Positions 43,847-51,853 are shown, numbered from the stretch's first letter. The stretch: 64,000 nt of DNA from an uncultured Bacteroidales bacterium (GCA_902776835.1 CACYRK010000003.1:62001-126000); one strand, 5' to 3'. Program-made: numbers and translations. The notes: generated by a model from the sequence alone, not told the origin.

Positions 43847-43942
43847 GTAATTGATTTATGAGGTAATAGCAGAATAATTATACTTGAATTTTGGTTATGA
43901 GAGAGAGTGTGCTTTTGTGAAAAAGTGCACTTTCGCTTTTTT
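43847..43942 (+). ncRNA. Candidate small RNA or 7-codon leader transcript
   Basis: A transcript from the promoter at 43809-43840 would run about 95 nt to a terminator-like hairpin. There AAAAAGTG (43920-43927) pairs with CGCTTTTT (43934-43941) over a 6-nt loop, with a terminal T-run. It contains only a 7-codon frame (43897-43920). No known RNA family is recognised. This is inference from promoter and terminator alone. Confidence 0.35.
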
Positions 43943-43983
43943 ATACCCCCCATTGCCCCATCCCCATATAAACAGAATGCCCC

Positions 43984-44019
43984 CATCCGACAAGTCCTAC
44001 CAGTTAGATTTGTCGGATG
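43984..44019. terminator. Hairpin downstream of the 44058-44981 gene
   Basis: CATCCGACAA (43984-43993) and TTGTCGGATG (44010-44019) form a perfect 10-bp stem with a 16-nt loop, 38 bases past the stop of the minus-strand gene. Confidence 0.5.
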
Positions 44020-44057
44020 GTGGGCACGCCCTTTTTGTGCTTTGAAAGGTGTGGGTG

Positions 44058-44981
44058 CTATTTGAGGTAGTGTAGGGCTTCGTCGAGTAGGCCCTTGATG
44101 AAACTGTCGTCGGTGGCCTTTTGCATTTCTTTAATCGACTTGCGGCAGAGTTCCCGTTCGCCGGCGGTGAGCGGGGTGCTGTCGGCAGTCTTACACAATT
44201 TTAGAATCGACGAGGCGTAAGATGTGGCCGAACTGCGTTTCTTCTTGGCCGCTTTTAAAAAGGCGTTACGGTAGTGGTTGAACGAGGTGAGCCACTCCAC
44301 CTCGTCGGCATCGTCGGCATCGTCGTGGTTCGACCTCCACACAAAGCCCGTTTTGCCGTTTCCGAGTTCAAAAGTCGACGAATTTTCCCCGTCTGATCCA
44401 CTCATCAGCACGCCAAGCGATTTCAATAGCGTGCTGTCGGAATACACATCTATCTCGTTAAGGTCGTTTTCCAGGCCCTGCAACAGCACTTGTGCGCTAC
44501 GTGACTGGGGCTTGGGTGCGTAGGTCTTGATGACGCGGCCGCTCGCGATATTGTCGCGGTTCTGCGCCCACTCCATCACGTAGCAATAACGATACTTGTT
44601 ATCACTGTCGCCAGGATCCACAACACTGAGCAGCAAGTAGTTGTCGTCTTCATCCTTTCCCACAACGATACTATTCGACTCGTCGTAATAGATGGCATAG
44701 CGCTGCCGTGGCTCGCCACTGTTGTGGCAAACATAATTATATGCGTCAACGCGATCGTCGGCAAAGGCTTGAAGCATCATGGCGAGGTCATCGTCGTCAA
44801 GGGTGTCAAATGTGTAAATCTCGAGCAAACCGATGCGGTGATTGTTTTTGTTTGAGATACTTGAGCGCTGCATTTTCAGCACATTGTCGCTCTTGAGGCG
44901 GTCGATGGCCTCCTGCACGTGTGATTGCGCCATTGCTGAGGTGAGCGTGAGCACCGTCAGCAGTAAAGTGATTATTCTCAT
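44058..44981 (-). CDS. Secreted protein of unknown function in a sigma-factor operon
   Basis: The 307-residue protein has a signal peptide ending at AMAQ. The mature part is rich in aspartate and serine, with no transmembrane helix and no recognised catalytic motif. A central YCYVMEWAQNRDN and the helical C-terminus (RELCRKSIKEMQKATDDSF) are the most structured stretches. It begins 38 bases after the anti-sigma-like gene, which follows the ECF sigma gene, so all three form one transcript. Comparable three-gene sets (sigma, membrane anti-sigma, secreted DUF protein) occur in other Bacteroidales; the role of the third protein is not established. Confidence 0.6.
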   Translation of the reverse strand: MRIITLLLTVLTLTSAMAQSHVQEAIDRLKSDNVLKMQRSSISNKNNHRIGLLEIYTFDTLDDDDLAMMLQAFADDRVDAYNYVCHNSGEPRQRYAIYYDESNSIVVGKDEDDNYLLLSVVDPGDSDNKYRYCYVMEWAQNRDNIASGRVIKTYAPKPQSRSAQVLLQGLENDLNEIDVYSDSTLLKSLGVLMSGSDGENSSTFELGNGKTGFVWRSNHDDADDADEVEWLTSFNHYRNAFLKAAKKKRSSATSYASSILKLCKTADSTPLTAGERELCRKSIKEMQKATDDSFIKGLLDEALHYLK

Positions 44982-45019
44982 TGTAGGTTATTTTTTATTG
45001 GAATTGTGAAATCTAAAAA

Positions 45020-45691
45020 TCATTGGCAGGGCAGACTGACGCTCACTTGTCGCTGCCCGGCGCGCAATTGCGACTGCATGCGCAGTTGCGAGAGTTGTTG
45101 TTGAAGGTCGATCTGCTCGGCGATGTACTCGCTGTTGGCCAGTTCGAGCGAGGCCTCGGTGTGCAACACCTCGATGCTGTCGCTTTTCTTGGCCAAGCGT
45201 GACTCGCGACTGTCAGCTAAGGGGCGTGCCGCCTGTTGTCCTCGCCGCTGCTCGGCACGATGTTGCCGTGACGCAGGTGCGGCGGCCTGCGTCAGCAGTG
45301 CTGGCTGGGGCGTCGGCAGGGTGTCGACTAACGCAATGGCGTCGACACTGGCCGTAGTTGACGATGCAAGCGGTTCATCGTCGACCGGCAGCAAGTTCGT
45401 CATCGTTATGCCCAAGCCCACAAGCACAGCCAGCGAGGCTGCCGCCACGGCAGGTTTCCACCACATGTGGCGCAAGGCGCGGCGTGGGGGCGATGGGACC
45501 TTCGCCGATGTCATGCCGCTGTCGAAATAGGCAAACATCTGCTTGTAGGGCCGCAGCGTCTCGTCGACCTCGTGGCTGCGTAACCACTCGCCTAGGTAGC
45601 GCTCCTCGTCGAGTGTGGTCTCGCCGTCCATGAATTGCTCCAGCAATCGGTGCACGCGCATCCATTCGTTTTCGTTAGTTTCGGTCGTCAT
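45020..45691 (-). CDS. Single-pass membrane protein, probable anti-sigma factor
   Basis: The 223-residue protein has an N-terminal cytoplasmic domain with WMRVHRLLEQFMDGETTLDE and YLGEWLRSHEVDE, the helix pattern of Bacteroidetes anti-sigma domains. One membrane helix follows (about residues 79-99, AVAAASLAVLVGLGITMTNL). The periplasmic tail is Ala/Gln/Arg-rich and ends in a predicted coiled coil (YIAEQIDLQQQLSQLRMQ). It starts one base after the sigma gene stop. Pairing with the sigma factor is inferred from position and layout, not from a named domain. Confidence 0.65.
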   Translation of the reverse strand: MTTETNENEWMRVHRLLEQFMDGETTLDEERYLGEWLRSHEVDETLRPYKQMFAYFDSGMTSAKVPSPPRRALRHMWWKPAVAAASLAVLVGLGITMTNLLPVDDEPLASSTTASVDAIALVDTLPTPQPALLTQAAAPASRQHRAEQRRGQQAARPLADSRESRLAKKSDSIEVLHTEASLELANSEYIAEQIDLQQQLSQLRMQSQLRAGQRQVSVSLPCQ

Positions 45692-45692
45692 C

Positions 45693-46208
45693 TCATTTGT
45701 CGGAATTAATGTTTTGCTCCCGCTCTTTATATTGTTTCAGCAGCCACTTTCGCGCTCGCGACAGTATCACCCGCGCCGAGGTGGGCTCGATGCCCAGCAA
45801 CGCGGCAATCTCTTCGTAACTGCGTCCTTCCACCTGCCTGAGCATCAGCACCTGGTGCTGGCGCGAGGGCAGTTGCGACAAGCGACTGAGCAACCATTGT
45901 TGCTCCTGCTCATCGATAATGTTGATATCGGCCTGATTGTCGGCAATCGGCAGTTGTGCCGATGCCTCGTCAAGCCTCACAAGCGGCTTGCGACGACTGT
46001 AGTCAATGGCTATGTGCTTGGCAATAACCACCACCAGGGCATCCACCGAGCGGTAACGCTCCAGGTCGTCGCGCATGGCCCACAATTTGAGCAACGTCTC
46101 TTGGGCGATGTCGTCGGCTTGCTCATCGGCTATGCCGAATGCCTGTGCCACCTGATAGGCACGCAGGCGCCAACACTTTGCCATCGGCTCAAATTGCTCT
46201 CTCGTCAT
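45693..46208 (-). CDS. ECF-type RNA polymerase sigma factor
   Basis: The 171-residue protein has sigma region 2 (DDIAQETLLKLWAMRDDLER, with VVIAKHIAIDYSRRK as the DNA-melting part) and region 4 (LPSRQHQVLMLRQVEGRSYE and ALLGIEPTSARVILSRARK). It lacks regions 1 and 3, as in ECF sigma-70 proteins. It is the first gene of an operon with a membrane protein and a secreted protein, the usual sign of a surface- or stress-sensing system. It is too far (5 kb) and too different in layout from the SusC gene, which has no STN domain, to be its regulator. Confidence 0.92.
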   Translation of the reverse strand: MTREQFEPMAKCWRLRAYQVAQAFGIADEQADDIAQETLLKLWAMRDDLERYRSVDALVVVIAKHIAIDYSRRKPLVRLDEASAQLPIADNQADINIIDEQEQQWLLSRLSQLPSRQHQVLMLRQVEGRSYEEIAALLGIEPTSARVILSRARKWLLKQYKEREQNINSDK

Positions 46209-46303
46209 TATTATCGTCTTTCACTTTGCTATAATAACGACCAACCCTCCCAGATGTAAACAGCCCTTAACAACAATTAACACCGCCTCCCTCCCCACTA
46301 ACC

Positions 46304-46339
46304 AAAGTGAACAAAAAGAACGCTGTCCTTTTTGTTTAA
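46304..46339. repeat. Diverged REP-like hairpin
   Basis: AAAGTGAACAAAAAG, a GAACGCTGTCC loop and TTTTTGTTTA resemble the REP hairpins around the transposase gene, with a decayed right arm. The remaining part of the gap 46209-46420 holds nothing recognisable. Confidence 0.55.
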
Positions 46340-46420
46340 ACCTGTAGGGACGCGCCAGGCGCGTAGTGGAGTAAAGGCCGTAAATACCTGAGTAAAGTCC
46401 GTCCAAAACGCGGCTCACAG

Positions 46421-46538
46421 AAAAATGAATAAAAAAGAACCGTCCCTTTTTATTCATTTTTGATTTTTTTAAAAATATATTAGACTGTACTACAATAGAT
46501 TAGTGGAAAAAGTGAATAAAAAAGAACCGTCCCCTTTT
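46421..46538. repeat. REP doublet (BIME-like), left copy
   Basis: A perfect 15-bp hairpin, AAAAATGAATAAAAA (46421-46435) with TTTTTATTCATTTTT (46447-46461), is followed after 45 bases by a second half-conserved unit from 46507. Both units carry the loop GAACCGTCCC. The doublet is repeated in the same orientation on the other side of the transposase gene. Confidence 0.8.
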
Positions 46539-46554
46539 CTAATAATAGCCTAAA

Positions 46555-46590
46555 GAAAAAGTGAACAAAAACAACACGTTTTGCTCACTT
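46555..46590. repeat. REP-like hairpin next to the transposase 3' end
   Basis: AAAAGTGAACAAAA and TTTTGCTCACTTTT form a stem with one mismatch. The loop (caacacg) differs from the GAACCGTCCC of the other copies. Confidence 0.6.
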
Positions 46591-46650
46591 TTGTTTGTCT
46601 CTTAGGCGAGAACTGATGCAGCAGGAGAATTGTTCTTTACACCTTAACTT

Positions 46651-47460
46651 TTATATATTTTTTAGTTGGAGGCGTTTTCGGTAAATTGCCGACTGATTGA
46701 CACCAAGATACTTTATTAGTTGCCTGTATGTAATACCAAATTCTTGCGCCTTGACAGTGAGAGCCAACCGTTCCACTTTTGGCAACTCTTTCAGGTTGGT
46801 GGTTCCATATGCTTTTGTAGCAAGCGATTTGAGAATTGATTCTGCTTCTTCGTCATCTAATCTTTTCTTATCTACGCTTGCCATGATATCCTCAGGTGCG
46901 ACACCATTCAAAACGATGTCTTGCACCTGCTTTCTGCTCAAATTGTCAAATGGAATGTCCTGAACACAGATACCCTTTTCATAAGTATCATCAGGCAATT
47001 CATACTCGTGCCAACTACTCCACTTATACCATTCCGGTTTTAGCACCATGCCAGCCTTAACTGGATTATAATGTATGTAATGTAGCAAGGTGATGAAATA
47101 ATCACTATCATTTACTGGCTCACTGCGGAAACGATCCTCGAACACCGGGCCATGTCTTTTACGACGCTTGTTGAAATACATCGCATACGGCACACCTAAA
47201 CGTTTAGCAATTGAACTTATATTTTCCGACTGTTCCGCAATAAGCAAATGCAAGTGATTAGTCATCAAACAGTAAGCAAAAATTTTACAAATGGGTGGCT
47301 TGGGATTACCAGAACCGTCGACCGGCTTGGAAAGAGAACGTAAAATCTTCTCCATTTTCAAGAAGTCAATGTCGTCAAAAAAAATTGTTTCACGATTTAT
47401 GCCACGCAGCATCACGTGGTAAATGCCAGTGGTGCTGGGTATTCTTGGTCGTCGAGACAT
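46651..47460 (-). CDS. REP-associated tyrosine transposase (RAYT, Y1 family)
   Basis: The 269-residue protein has the Y1 transposase fold. The HUH metal-binding pair is in TNHLHLLI and the catalytic tyrosine is probably in YFITLLHYIHYNPVKAG. KRRKRHGPVFEDRFRS is also typical for the IS200-like/RAYT family. A C-terminal helix-turn-helix (YRQLIKYLGVNQSAIYRKR) probably binds DNA. RAYT proteins nick and rejoin single-stranded REP hairpins and spread them without being classical insertion sequences. The gene is AT-rich compared with its surroundings and lies between two REP doublets, so enzyme and substrate occur together. Confidence 0.9.
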   Translation of the reverse strand: MSRRPRIPSTTGIYHVMLRGINRETIFFDDIDFLKMEKILRSLSKPVDGSGNPKPPICKIFAYCLMTNHLHLLIAEQSENISSIAKRLGVPYAMYFNKRRKRHGPVFEDRFRSEPVNDSDYFITLLHYIHYNPVKAGMVLKPEWYKWSSWHEYELPDDTYEKGICVQDIPFDNLSRKQVQDIVLNGVAPEDIMASVDKKRLDDEEAESILKSLATKAYGTTNLKELPKVERLALTVKAQEFGITYRQLIKYLGVNQSAIYRKRLQLKNI

Positions 47461-47497
47461 AACAATAACTATTTAAAGTGTTCAACAAATAATACCG

Positions 47498-47530
47498 CAA
47501 AGGTAGTTAAATTTTCAAAGATAACCCAAA
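47498..47530 (-). promoter_or_regulatory. Promoter of the RAYT gene
   Basis: On the minus strand TTTG (47527-47530) and TACCTTTG (47498-47505) are 21 nt apart. The -33 box touches the right REP hairpin, so hairpin binding could control transcription. Confidence 0.6.
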
Positions 47531-47655
47531 AAATGAACAAAAAAGAACCGTCCCTTTTTATTCATTTTTGATTTTATCAAAAATATATTAGTTTGTACTG
47601 CAACATATTAGCGGAAAAAGTGAATAAAAAAGAACCGTCCCCTTTTGTTCATTTT
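47529..47655. repeat. REP doublet (BIME-like), right copy
   Basis: Hairpin one has arms AAAAATGAACAAAAA (47529-47543) and TTTTTATTCATTTTT (47555-47569), with one mismatch. After an identical 45-base spacing, hairpin two runs from 47615 to 47655. The spacer closely matches that of the left copy (both contain AAAATATATTAG and TGTACT). Confidence 0.8.
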
Positions 47656-47690
47656 GGAATTGGGAGGATGGGGGACGCAGGTGAGGCGGC

Positions 47691-47778
47691 GGGGGCTTTC
47701 GAGGGGCTTTCGAGGGGCTTTCGGGGGGCTTTCGGGGGGCTTTCAGGGGGCTTTCGGGGGGCTTTCAGGGGGCTTTCG
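47691..47778. repeat. Eight tandem copies of an 11-bp GC-rich unit
   Basis: The unit [G/A]GGGGCTTTC[G/A] repeats eight times without interruption. The array ends 9 bases before the -33 box of the next gene. It is not plausibly coding, because 11-bp units shift the frame at each repeat. Confidence 0.9.
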
Positions 47779-47787
47779 GGTGCAATT

Positions 47788-47819
47788 TTTGCATGTGTCG
47801 AAAAAAATGTATACTTTTG
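47788..47819 (+). promoter_or_regulatory. Promoter of the lysine/glutamate-rich protein gene
   Basis: TTTG (47788-47791) and TACTTTTG (47812-47819) are 20 nt apart, directly after the 11-bp repeat array. Confidence 0.7.
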
Positions 47820-47900
47820 CGGTTGACGGTTGTGCAACAGGGGCATTGTCCCATGGCATGACCCATAATCGGAATTATTAACGCTAAAATACATTGCAAT

Positions 47901-48431
47901 ATGAAGAAACTGATTTTAAGCCTGCTCATCGCTATGCTGGTGGGCGGCACAGCAGTAGCATTGACCACTGAACCTCAGATTGTTACCCCCGAGACGCAAC
48001 TCACGCAGAAGCAACTTGAGGAGCAGAAGAAGGCCGAAAAGAAGGCTCGTGAGGCCGAGAAGAAAGCCCGCGAGGCCGAGAAGAAGCAACTCGAGGAGCA
48101 GAAGAAACTGCGCGAGGAGCACAAGAAGGCTGAAAAAGAGGCCAAGAAGGCTCAGAAGGAGGCCAAGAAGCAAGAGAAGGAAGCAAAGAAGGCCGAGAAA
48201 GAAGCCAAGAAGGCTCAAAAAGAGGCTGAGCGCAGAGAGAACGCCAAGAAGACCATCGCTCAGGAGAACCGCAACATCGAGAAGGCAAAACGCGACATCG
48301 AGAAGGCACAGGTCGACGTGGCCAACCCCGACCCCAAAAAGGCCGAGAAAGCGGCTAAAAAAATCGAAAAGGCTAATAAGCAAATCATGAAATCGAACGA
48401 AAAAATCGAGGACGCCCGCAAAAAACTTTGA
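47901..48431 (+). CDS. Secreted lysine/glutamate/alanine-rich helical protein
   Basis: The 176-residue protein has a signal peptide (MKKLILSLLIAMLVGGTAVA) and then about 150 residues of charged heptad-like sequence (repeats of EKKAREAEKK and KEAKKAQKEA), which should form a long coiled coil or a stable single alpha helix. No enzymatic domain is present. Proteins of this kind in Bacteroidales are abundant periplasmic or envelope-linked helices of unknown role. The low sequence complexity makes homology unreliable. Transcription starts directly behind an 11-bp minisatellite. Confidence 0.75.
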   Translation: MKKLILSLLIAMLVGGTAVALTTEPQIVTPETQLTQKQLEEQKKAEKKAREAEKKAREAEKKQLEEQKKLREEHKKAEKEAKKAQKEAKKQEKEAKKAEKEAKKAQKEAERRENAKKTIAQENRNIEKAKRDIEKAQVDVANPDPKKAEKAAKKIEKANKQIMKSNEKIEDARKKL

Positions 48432-48485
48432 CAGCGCAATCGGCGACCGCACGATTTTCGTTTCACCAATTAAATTGTTTATTAC

Positions 48486-49094
48486 ATGAGTTTTATCGAA
48501 CTATGCAACAGAATATTTGAGAGCACAGTGGCATTGTATCACGTCACCGACGACGTGGACGCTCAGGTGGCATGCCCCTATGAGGCGGGCACCATCGAGG
48601 CCAGTCTGTGGCGCAAAAACTGGATCGACGCCGTGCAGTGGCACCTCGAGGATATCATCCGCGACCCGGCCATCGACCCGGTGGCTGCGCTGGCCCTGAA
48701 ACGCCGCATCGACCGCTCGAACCAAGACCGCACCGACCTGGTTGAGGACATCGACACATATTTTCGCGAAAAATATGCCGACGTGGCCGTGCTGCCCGAT
48801 GCCACCATCAACACCGAGAGCCCGGCGTGGGCCATCGACCGCCTGTCGATATTGGCGCTGAAGATCTACCATATGCGCGAGCAGGTGAACCGCAGCGATG
48901 CCAGCGCCGAGCACCGCGCCAAGTGCCAGGCCAAACTCGACGTGCTGCTCGAGCAGCGCATCGACCTGTCGACGGCAATCGACCAGTTGCTTGACGACAT
49001 CGCCGCCGGACGGAAATACATGAAAGTGTACCGGCAGATGAAGATGTACAACGACCCGTCGACAAACCCCGTGCTGTATGGCAACAAAAAGTAG
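48486..49094 (+). CDS. DUF4254 protein linked to LPS glycosyltransferase
   Basis: The 202-residue all-helical cytoplasmic protein matches DUF4254 in length and motifs (NWIDAVQWHLEDIIRDP, LKRRIDRSNQDRTDLVEDID). In Bacteroidetes this family is very often encoded just before a GT9 heptosyltransferase-like gene, as here, where the two overlap by 17 bases. The link points to lipopolysaccharide core synthesis, but the biochemical role is unknown. Confidence 0.88.
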   Translation: MSFIELCNRIFESTVALYHVTDDVDAQVACPYEAGTIEASLWRKNWIDAVQWHLEDIIRDPAIDPVAALALKRRIDRSNQDRTDLVEDIDTYFREKYADVAVLPDATINTESPAWAIDRLSILALKIYHMREQVNRSDASAEHRAKCQAKLDVLLEQRIDLSTAIDQLLDDIAAGRKYMKVYRQMKMYNDPSTNPVLYGNKK

Positions 49095-50121
49095 CACGCC
49101 GCGCAACGTGCTGGTGGTACGCTTCTCGGCTCTGGGCGACATCGCTATTGCCGTGCCCGTGCTGTACGCTATGTGCCGCGCGCACAGCGACGTGCGCTTC
49201 ATTATGCTCACTCGCAAATGGACGGCCAACGTGTTTTACGACCGGCCGTCGAACCTGGTGGTCAAGGGCGTGGATGTCACCAAAGACTACAAGGGCGTGC
49301 CGGGCATGATCAGGCTGGCGCGTGAGTTGCGCAAGACCTACGACATCGATGCCGTTGCCGACCTGCACAGCGTAATCCGCTCGTGGGTCCTGGGCGCGTC
49401 GATGCGCCTGCACGGTGTGCCGGTGGCGCGCATCGACAAAGGGCGTGGCGATAAGCGCCGTCTGGTGAGCGGCCAGGACAAGCGTCAACTCACGAGCACC
49501 CACGACCGCTATGCCGCCGTTTTTGCCGCCTTAGGGCTCACTGCCGACGACAACTTCGAAGGCTTCACCGCAGCAAAGACCAGTGTGCTGCCAGCCAAGG
49601 CTCCCGGTGAGAAATGGGTGGCTGTGGCACCATTCTCGCAGCATCGCGGCAAAGAATATCCGCTGACGCTCACCGAGCGAGTCATCGAGCAGTTGCTCGC
49701 AAGCGACGAGCGGGTGAACATCATCTTGTTCGGGGGCGGAAACAAAGAGAAGAAAGCGCTGGCCAAACTGGCCGAGAGCCACCCGCGCACAGTGTCGCTG
49801 GCGGGCATCGACCATGGCTTCACCGACGAGTACGCCGTGCTGCGCCAGTGCGACGCGATGGTGTCGATGGACTCGGCCAACATGCACTTGGCCTCGCTGA
49901 CACGCACACCGGTGGTGAGCGTATGGGGAGCCACGCATCCTTATTGCGGCTTCATGGGCTGGAAGCAAGACCCGGCAAACGCCGTGCAACTCGACCTGCC
50001 GTGCCGGCCCTGCTCGGTGTTTGGCAACAAGCCCTGCCGCCACGGCGACTATCACTGCCTCGCCGACATCGACCCCGCCACCATCGTGGCCCGTGTCAAA
50101 GCCATCCTCGACAAAAACTAA
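49078..50121 (+). CDS. GT9 family glycosyltransferase (heptosyltransferase-like)
   Basis: The 347-residue protein has the GT-B fold of family 9: VLVVRFSALGDIAIAVPVLY at the N-terminus, the second domain with KWVAVAPFSQHRGKEYPL, and the acceptor/donor-site region VSMDSANMHLASLTRTPVVS followed by WGATHP. Relatives transfer heptose or other sugars onto the LPS inner core at the cytoplasmic face of the inner membrane. The C-terminal cysteine-rich segment (LPCRPCSVFGNKPCRHGDYHC) is typical of the Bacteroidetes branch. It overlaps the DUF4254 gene. Confidence 0.92.
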   Translation: MATKSSTPRNVLVVRFSALGDIAIAVPVLYAMCRAHSDVRFIMLTRKWTANVFYDRPSNLVVKGVDVTKDYKGVPGMIRLARELRKTYDIDAVADLHSVIRSWVLGASMRLHGVPVARIDKGRGDKRRLVSGQDKRQLTSTHDRYAAVFAALGLTADDNFEGFTAAKTSVLPAKAPGEKWVAVAPFSQHRGKEYPLTLTERVIEQLLASDERVNIILFGGGNKEKKALAKLAESHPRTVSLAGIDHGFTDEYAVLRQCDAMVSMDSANMHLASLTRTPVVSVWGATHPYCGFMGWKQDPANAVQLDLPCRPCSVFGNKPCRHGDYHCLADIDPATIVARVKAILDKN

Positions 50122-50144
50122 GGTATAGATAGGCTAATATAATG

Positions 50145-50179
50145 CAGGGCGGCATCTCCGTGTTGGGGATGCCGCCCTG
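50145..50179. terminator. Bidirectional terminator after the GT9 gene
   Basis: CAGGGCGGCATC (50145-50156) and GATGCCGCCCTG (50168-50179) form a perfect 12-bp GC-rich stem between convergent genes. Confidence 0.75.
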
Positions 50180-50200
50180 TGTACTGTGTGTGGTGCTGGG

Positions 50201-50752
50201 TTAGCGTGTGGGGTTGTAGGGATAGTGCTTGGCTATGCGGGTGGTGTCGGGGGCTGTTGCGTCGACGGCAACCTGCGTTGCGATGAAGCGGCTACTGCCG
50301 CGCCAGGGCAACACGCCCTTGTACTCCTGATAAGTCACAGCCACACGCACGCCCGAGCCCTCAAGGCGCTTGGTCTGCGCCGCCACGCTGTCGTCGGTGA
50401 TGGTGAAGTGGAAAAAACTTGTCAGCGCGATGGTGTCGGCGGCATAGCGCTCGCTCAGCAACTCGCCCTCGTAGGTCTTGAAGACTGTGCCCTCGTTCAC
50501 CACCTTCATCACCCATCCGTGCTCCACGCCCTCGCTGTAGACATGATAATATCGGTTCCATACCCACCAGAACAGGAAGGTTGCCAGCAGCACGATGGCG
50601 GTGACCAGCAGCATCCGCATGGTGCTGTGTCGGCGCTCGATGGTGCTTTCGGCAATCTCGCGGTCTTCGCGCTCCTGTGGAGTCTCCACATGTGCGGGTT
50701 TTGACTCCGGCTCCTGTTGCTCAGTGAAATAGTCTTTAAAATTGTCGTCCAT
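50201..50752 (-). CDS. Single-pass membrane protein of unknown function
   Basis: The 183-residue protein has an acidic cytoplasmic start, one membrane helix (about residues 45-65, MRMLLVTAIVLLATFLFWWV) and an extracytoplasmic domain of about 115 residues. The stretch NEGTVFKTYEGELLSERYAA is characteristic of a protein conserved in Bacteroidales whose function I do not know. It begins nine bases after the flippase-like gene and is surely co-transcribed with it. Confidence 0.7.
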   Translation of the reverse strand: MDDNFKDYFTEQQEPESKPAHVETPQEREDREIAESTIERRHSTMRMLLVTAIVLLATFLFWWVWNRYYHVYSEGVEHGWVMKVVNEGTVFKTYEGELLSERYAADTIALTSFFHFTITDDSVAAQTKRLEGSGVRVAVTYQEYKGVLPWRGSSRFIATQVAVDATAPDTTRIAKHYPYNPTR

Positions 50753-50761
50753 GACGTGTGA

Positions 50762-51808
50762 TTATTCTTGTGTTGTTGATGTTTCGTTTTCGGGCTTGGG
50801 AAGACGGTTTCGCTCGAGTGCTATGCAGGCAAAAGCCCAGATGCCGAGCACGATGAGCAGCAGTTGCTGCAGTCCCCACACGAGCCACGAGAATGCCGAT
50901 GCCTGCGCGTCGTAGGGCACGCTGGGCGGAAACGCGCCCACGCCGTAGAGCGACAGTCCGAAGATGATGGCAAACTGCCAGGGCCCGAGGCCGCCATTGC
51001 TGGGCACCGCCATGCCTATCGAACTGAGCACGAAGAGCACCAGCAGGGGCACCACGCCCAAGTCCTTGGTAAAGGTGAACGCCTTGGCGGCAACATAAAG
51101 TTGCATGAAGTAGCAACCCCAAATCAAGATGGTGTAGAGCACAAACCACCACTTGCCGCGCATGCGGGCGATGGATGCCAGGCCGTCCCACAGGTCGTGC
51201 ACGATGCCGCGCAGTTTGCCCACCAGGCCGGTAGTGCGCGGCGTGCGGTAGAGCCACACGAGCATGGCCAGGCCCGCCACCATAAGCGCCACAAAGGCTA
51301 TGATGACCCACAGACTATAGCCGTCGCCACCGTCACCGCGCTGCGCCAGGAACTTCATAAAGGCATCCTGCGCCAGGAAGAAGGTGACCACGGTGAGCAG
51401 CGCCACCGTCACGGTGTCGCTCAGGCGGTCGCCCACCATCGAGCCGAGCACCTGCGAGAACGAGGCGCGCTCGCGACGCGCTATGTAGCCGGTGCGCCAC
51501 ACCTCGCCAAGCCGCGGAAACAGCAGGTTGACGAAGTAGGTGCCGAAGATGCTGTTGACCAGGGCCAGCAGCGGCGGATTGATGCCGATGGCGCGCAACT
51601 GCAGGCGCCAGCGCAACGCGCGAAACACGTGGCTGAAGATAGTTATCACAGCCACCGGGACAAACCACCAGTAGTTCACGTCCTGCTTAAGGCTGGTCTT
51701 GATGGCTTCCAGGTCAACATTGTTGTACAAAAACCACGCAAGCCCCAAACTCACCACCAGCGGGATGCCATACTTTATCAGTGCCGAGACGTATTTATTC
51801 ACACCCAA
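50762..51808 (-). CDS. Flippase-like / LPG-synthase-type membrane protein (UPF0104)
   Basis: The 348-residue inner-membrane protein has about eight helices and the features of the lysylphosphatidylglycerol-synthase transmembrane family (AglD/MprF membrane part): ALRWRLQLRAIGINP, NLLFPRLGEVWRTGYIARRE and the late AVPSNGGLGPWQFAIIFGL. The family includes lipid flippases and transferases, but the soluble aminoacyl-transferase domain of MprF is absent. Some 190 bases separate its start from the divergent rsmA gene. Confidence 0.88.
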   Translation of the reverse strand: MGVNKYVSALIKYGIPLVVSLGLAWFLYNNVDLEAIKTSLKQDVNYWWFVPVAVITIFSHVFRALRWRLQLRAIGINPPLLALVNSIFGTYFVNLLFPRLGEVWRTGYIARRERASFSQVLGSMVGDRLSDTVTVALLTVVTFFLAQDAFMKFLAQRGDGGDGYSLWVIIAFVALMVAGLAMLVWLYRTPRTTGLVGKLRGIVHDLWDGLASIARMRGKWWFVLYTILIWGCYFMQLYVAAKAFTFTKDLGVVPLLVLFVLSSIGMAVPSNGGLGPWQFAIIFGLSLYGVGAFPPSVPYDAQASAFSWLVWGLQQLLLIVLGIWAFACIALERNRLPKPENETSTTQE

Positions 51809-51853
51809 AATAGTCTAAAAAGTTAAAAAATGCCCTCAAAAGAGCCCAAAGTA

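Noticed and set aside
45693..46208. ECF sigma factor as regulator of the glucan locus
   Set aside because: The SusC protein has no STN signalling domain, the anti-sigma-like partner does not look like FecR, and five other genes lie between.
47593..47881. Short frames through the 11-bp repeats that encode Gly/Phe/Leu-rich repeats
   Set aside because: The repeat length is not a multiple of three, the frame crosses the next gene's promoter, and there is no start context; non-coding satellite is simpler.
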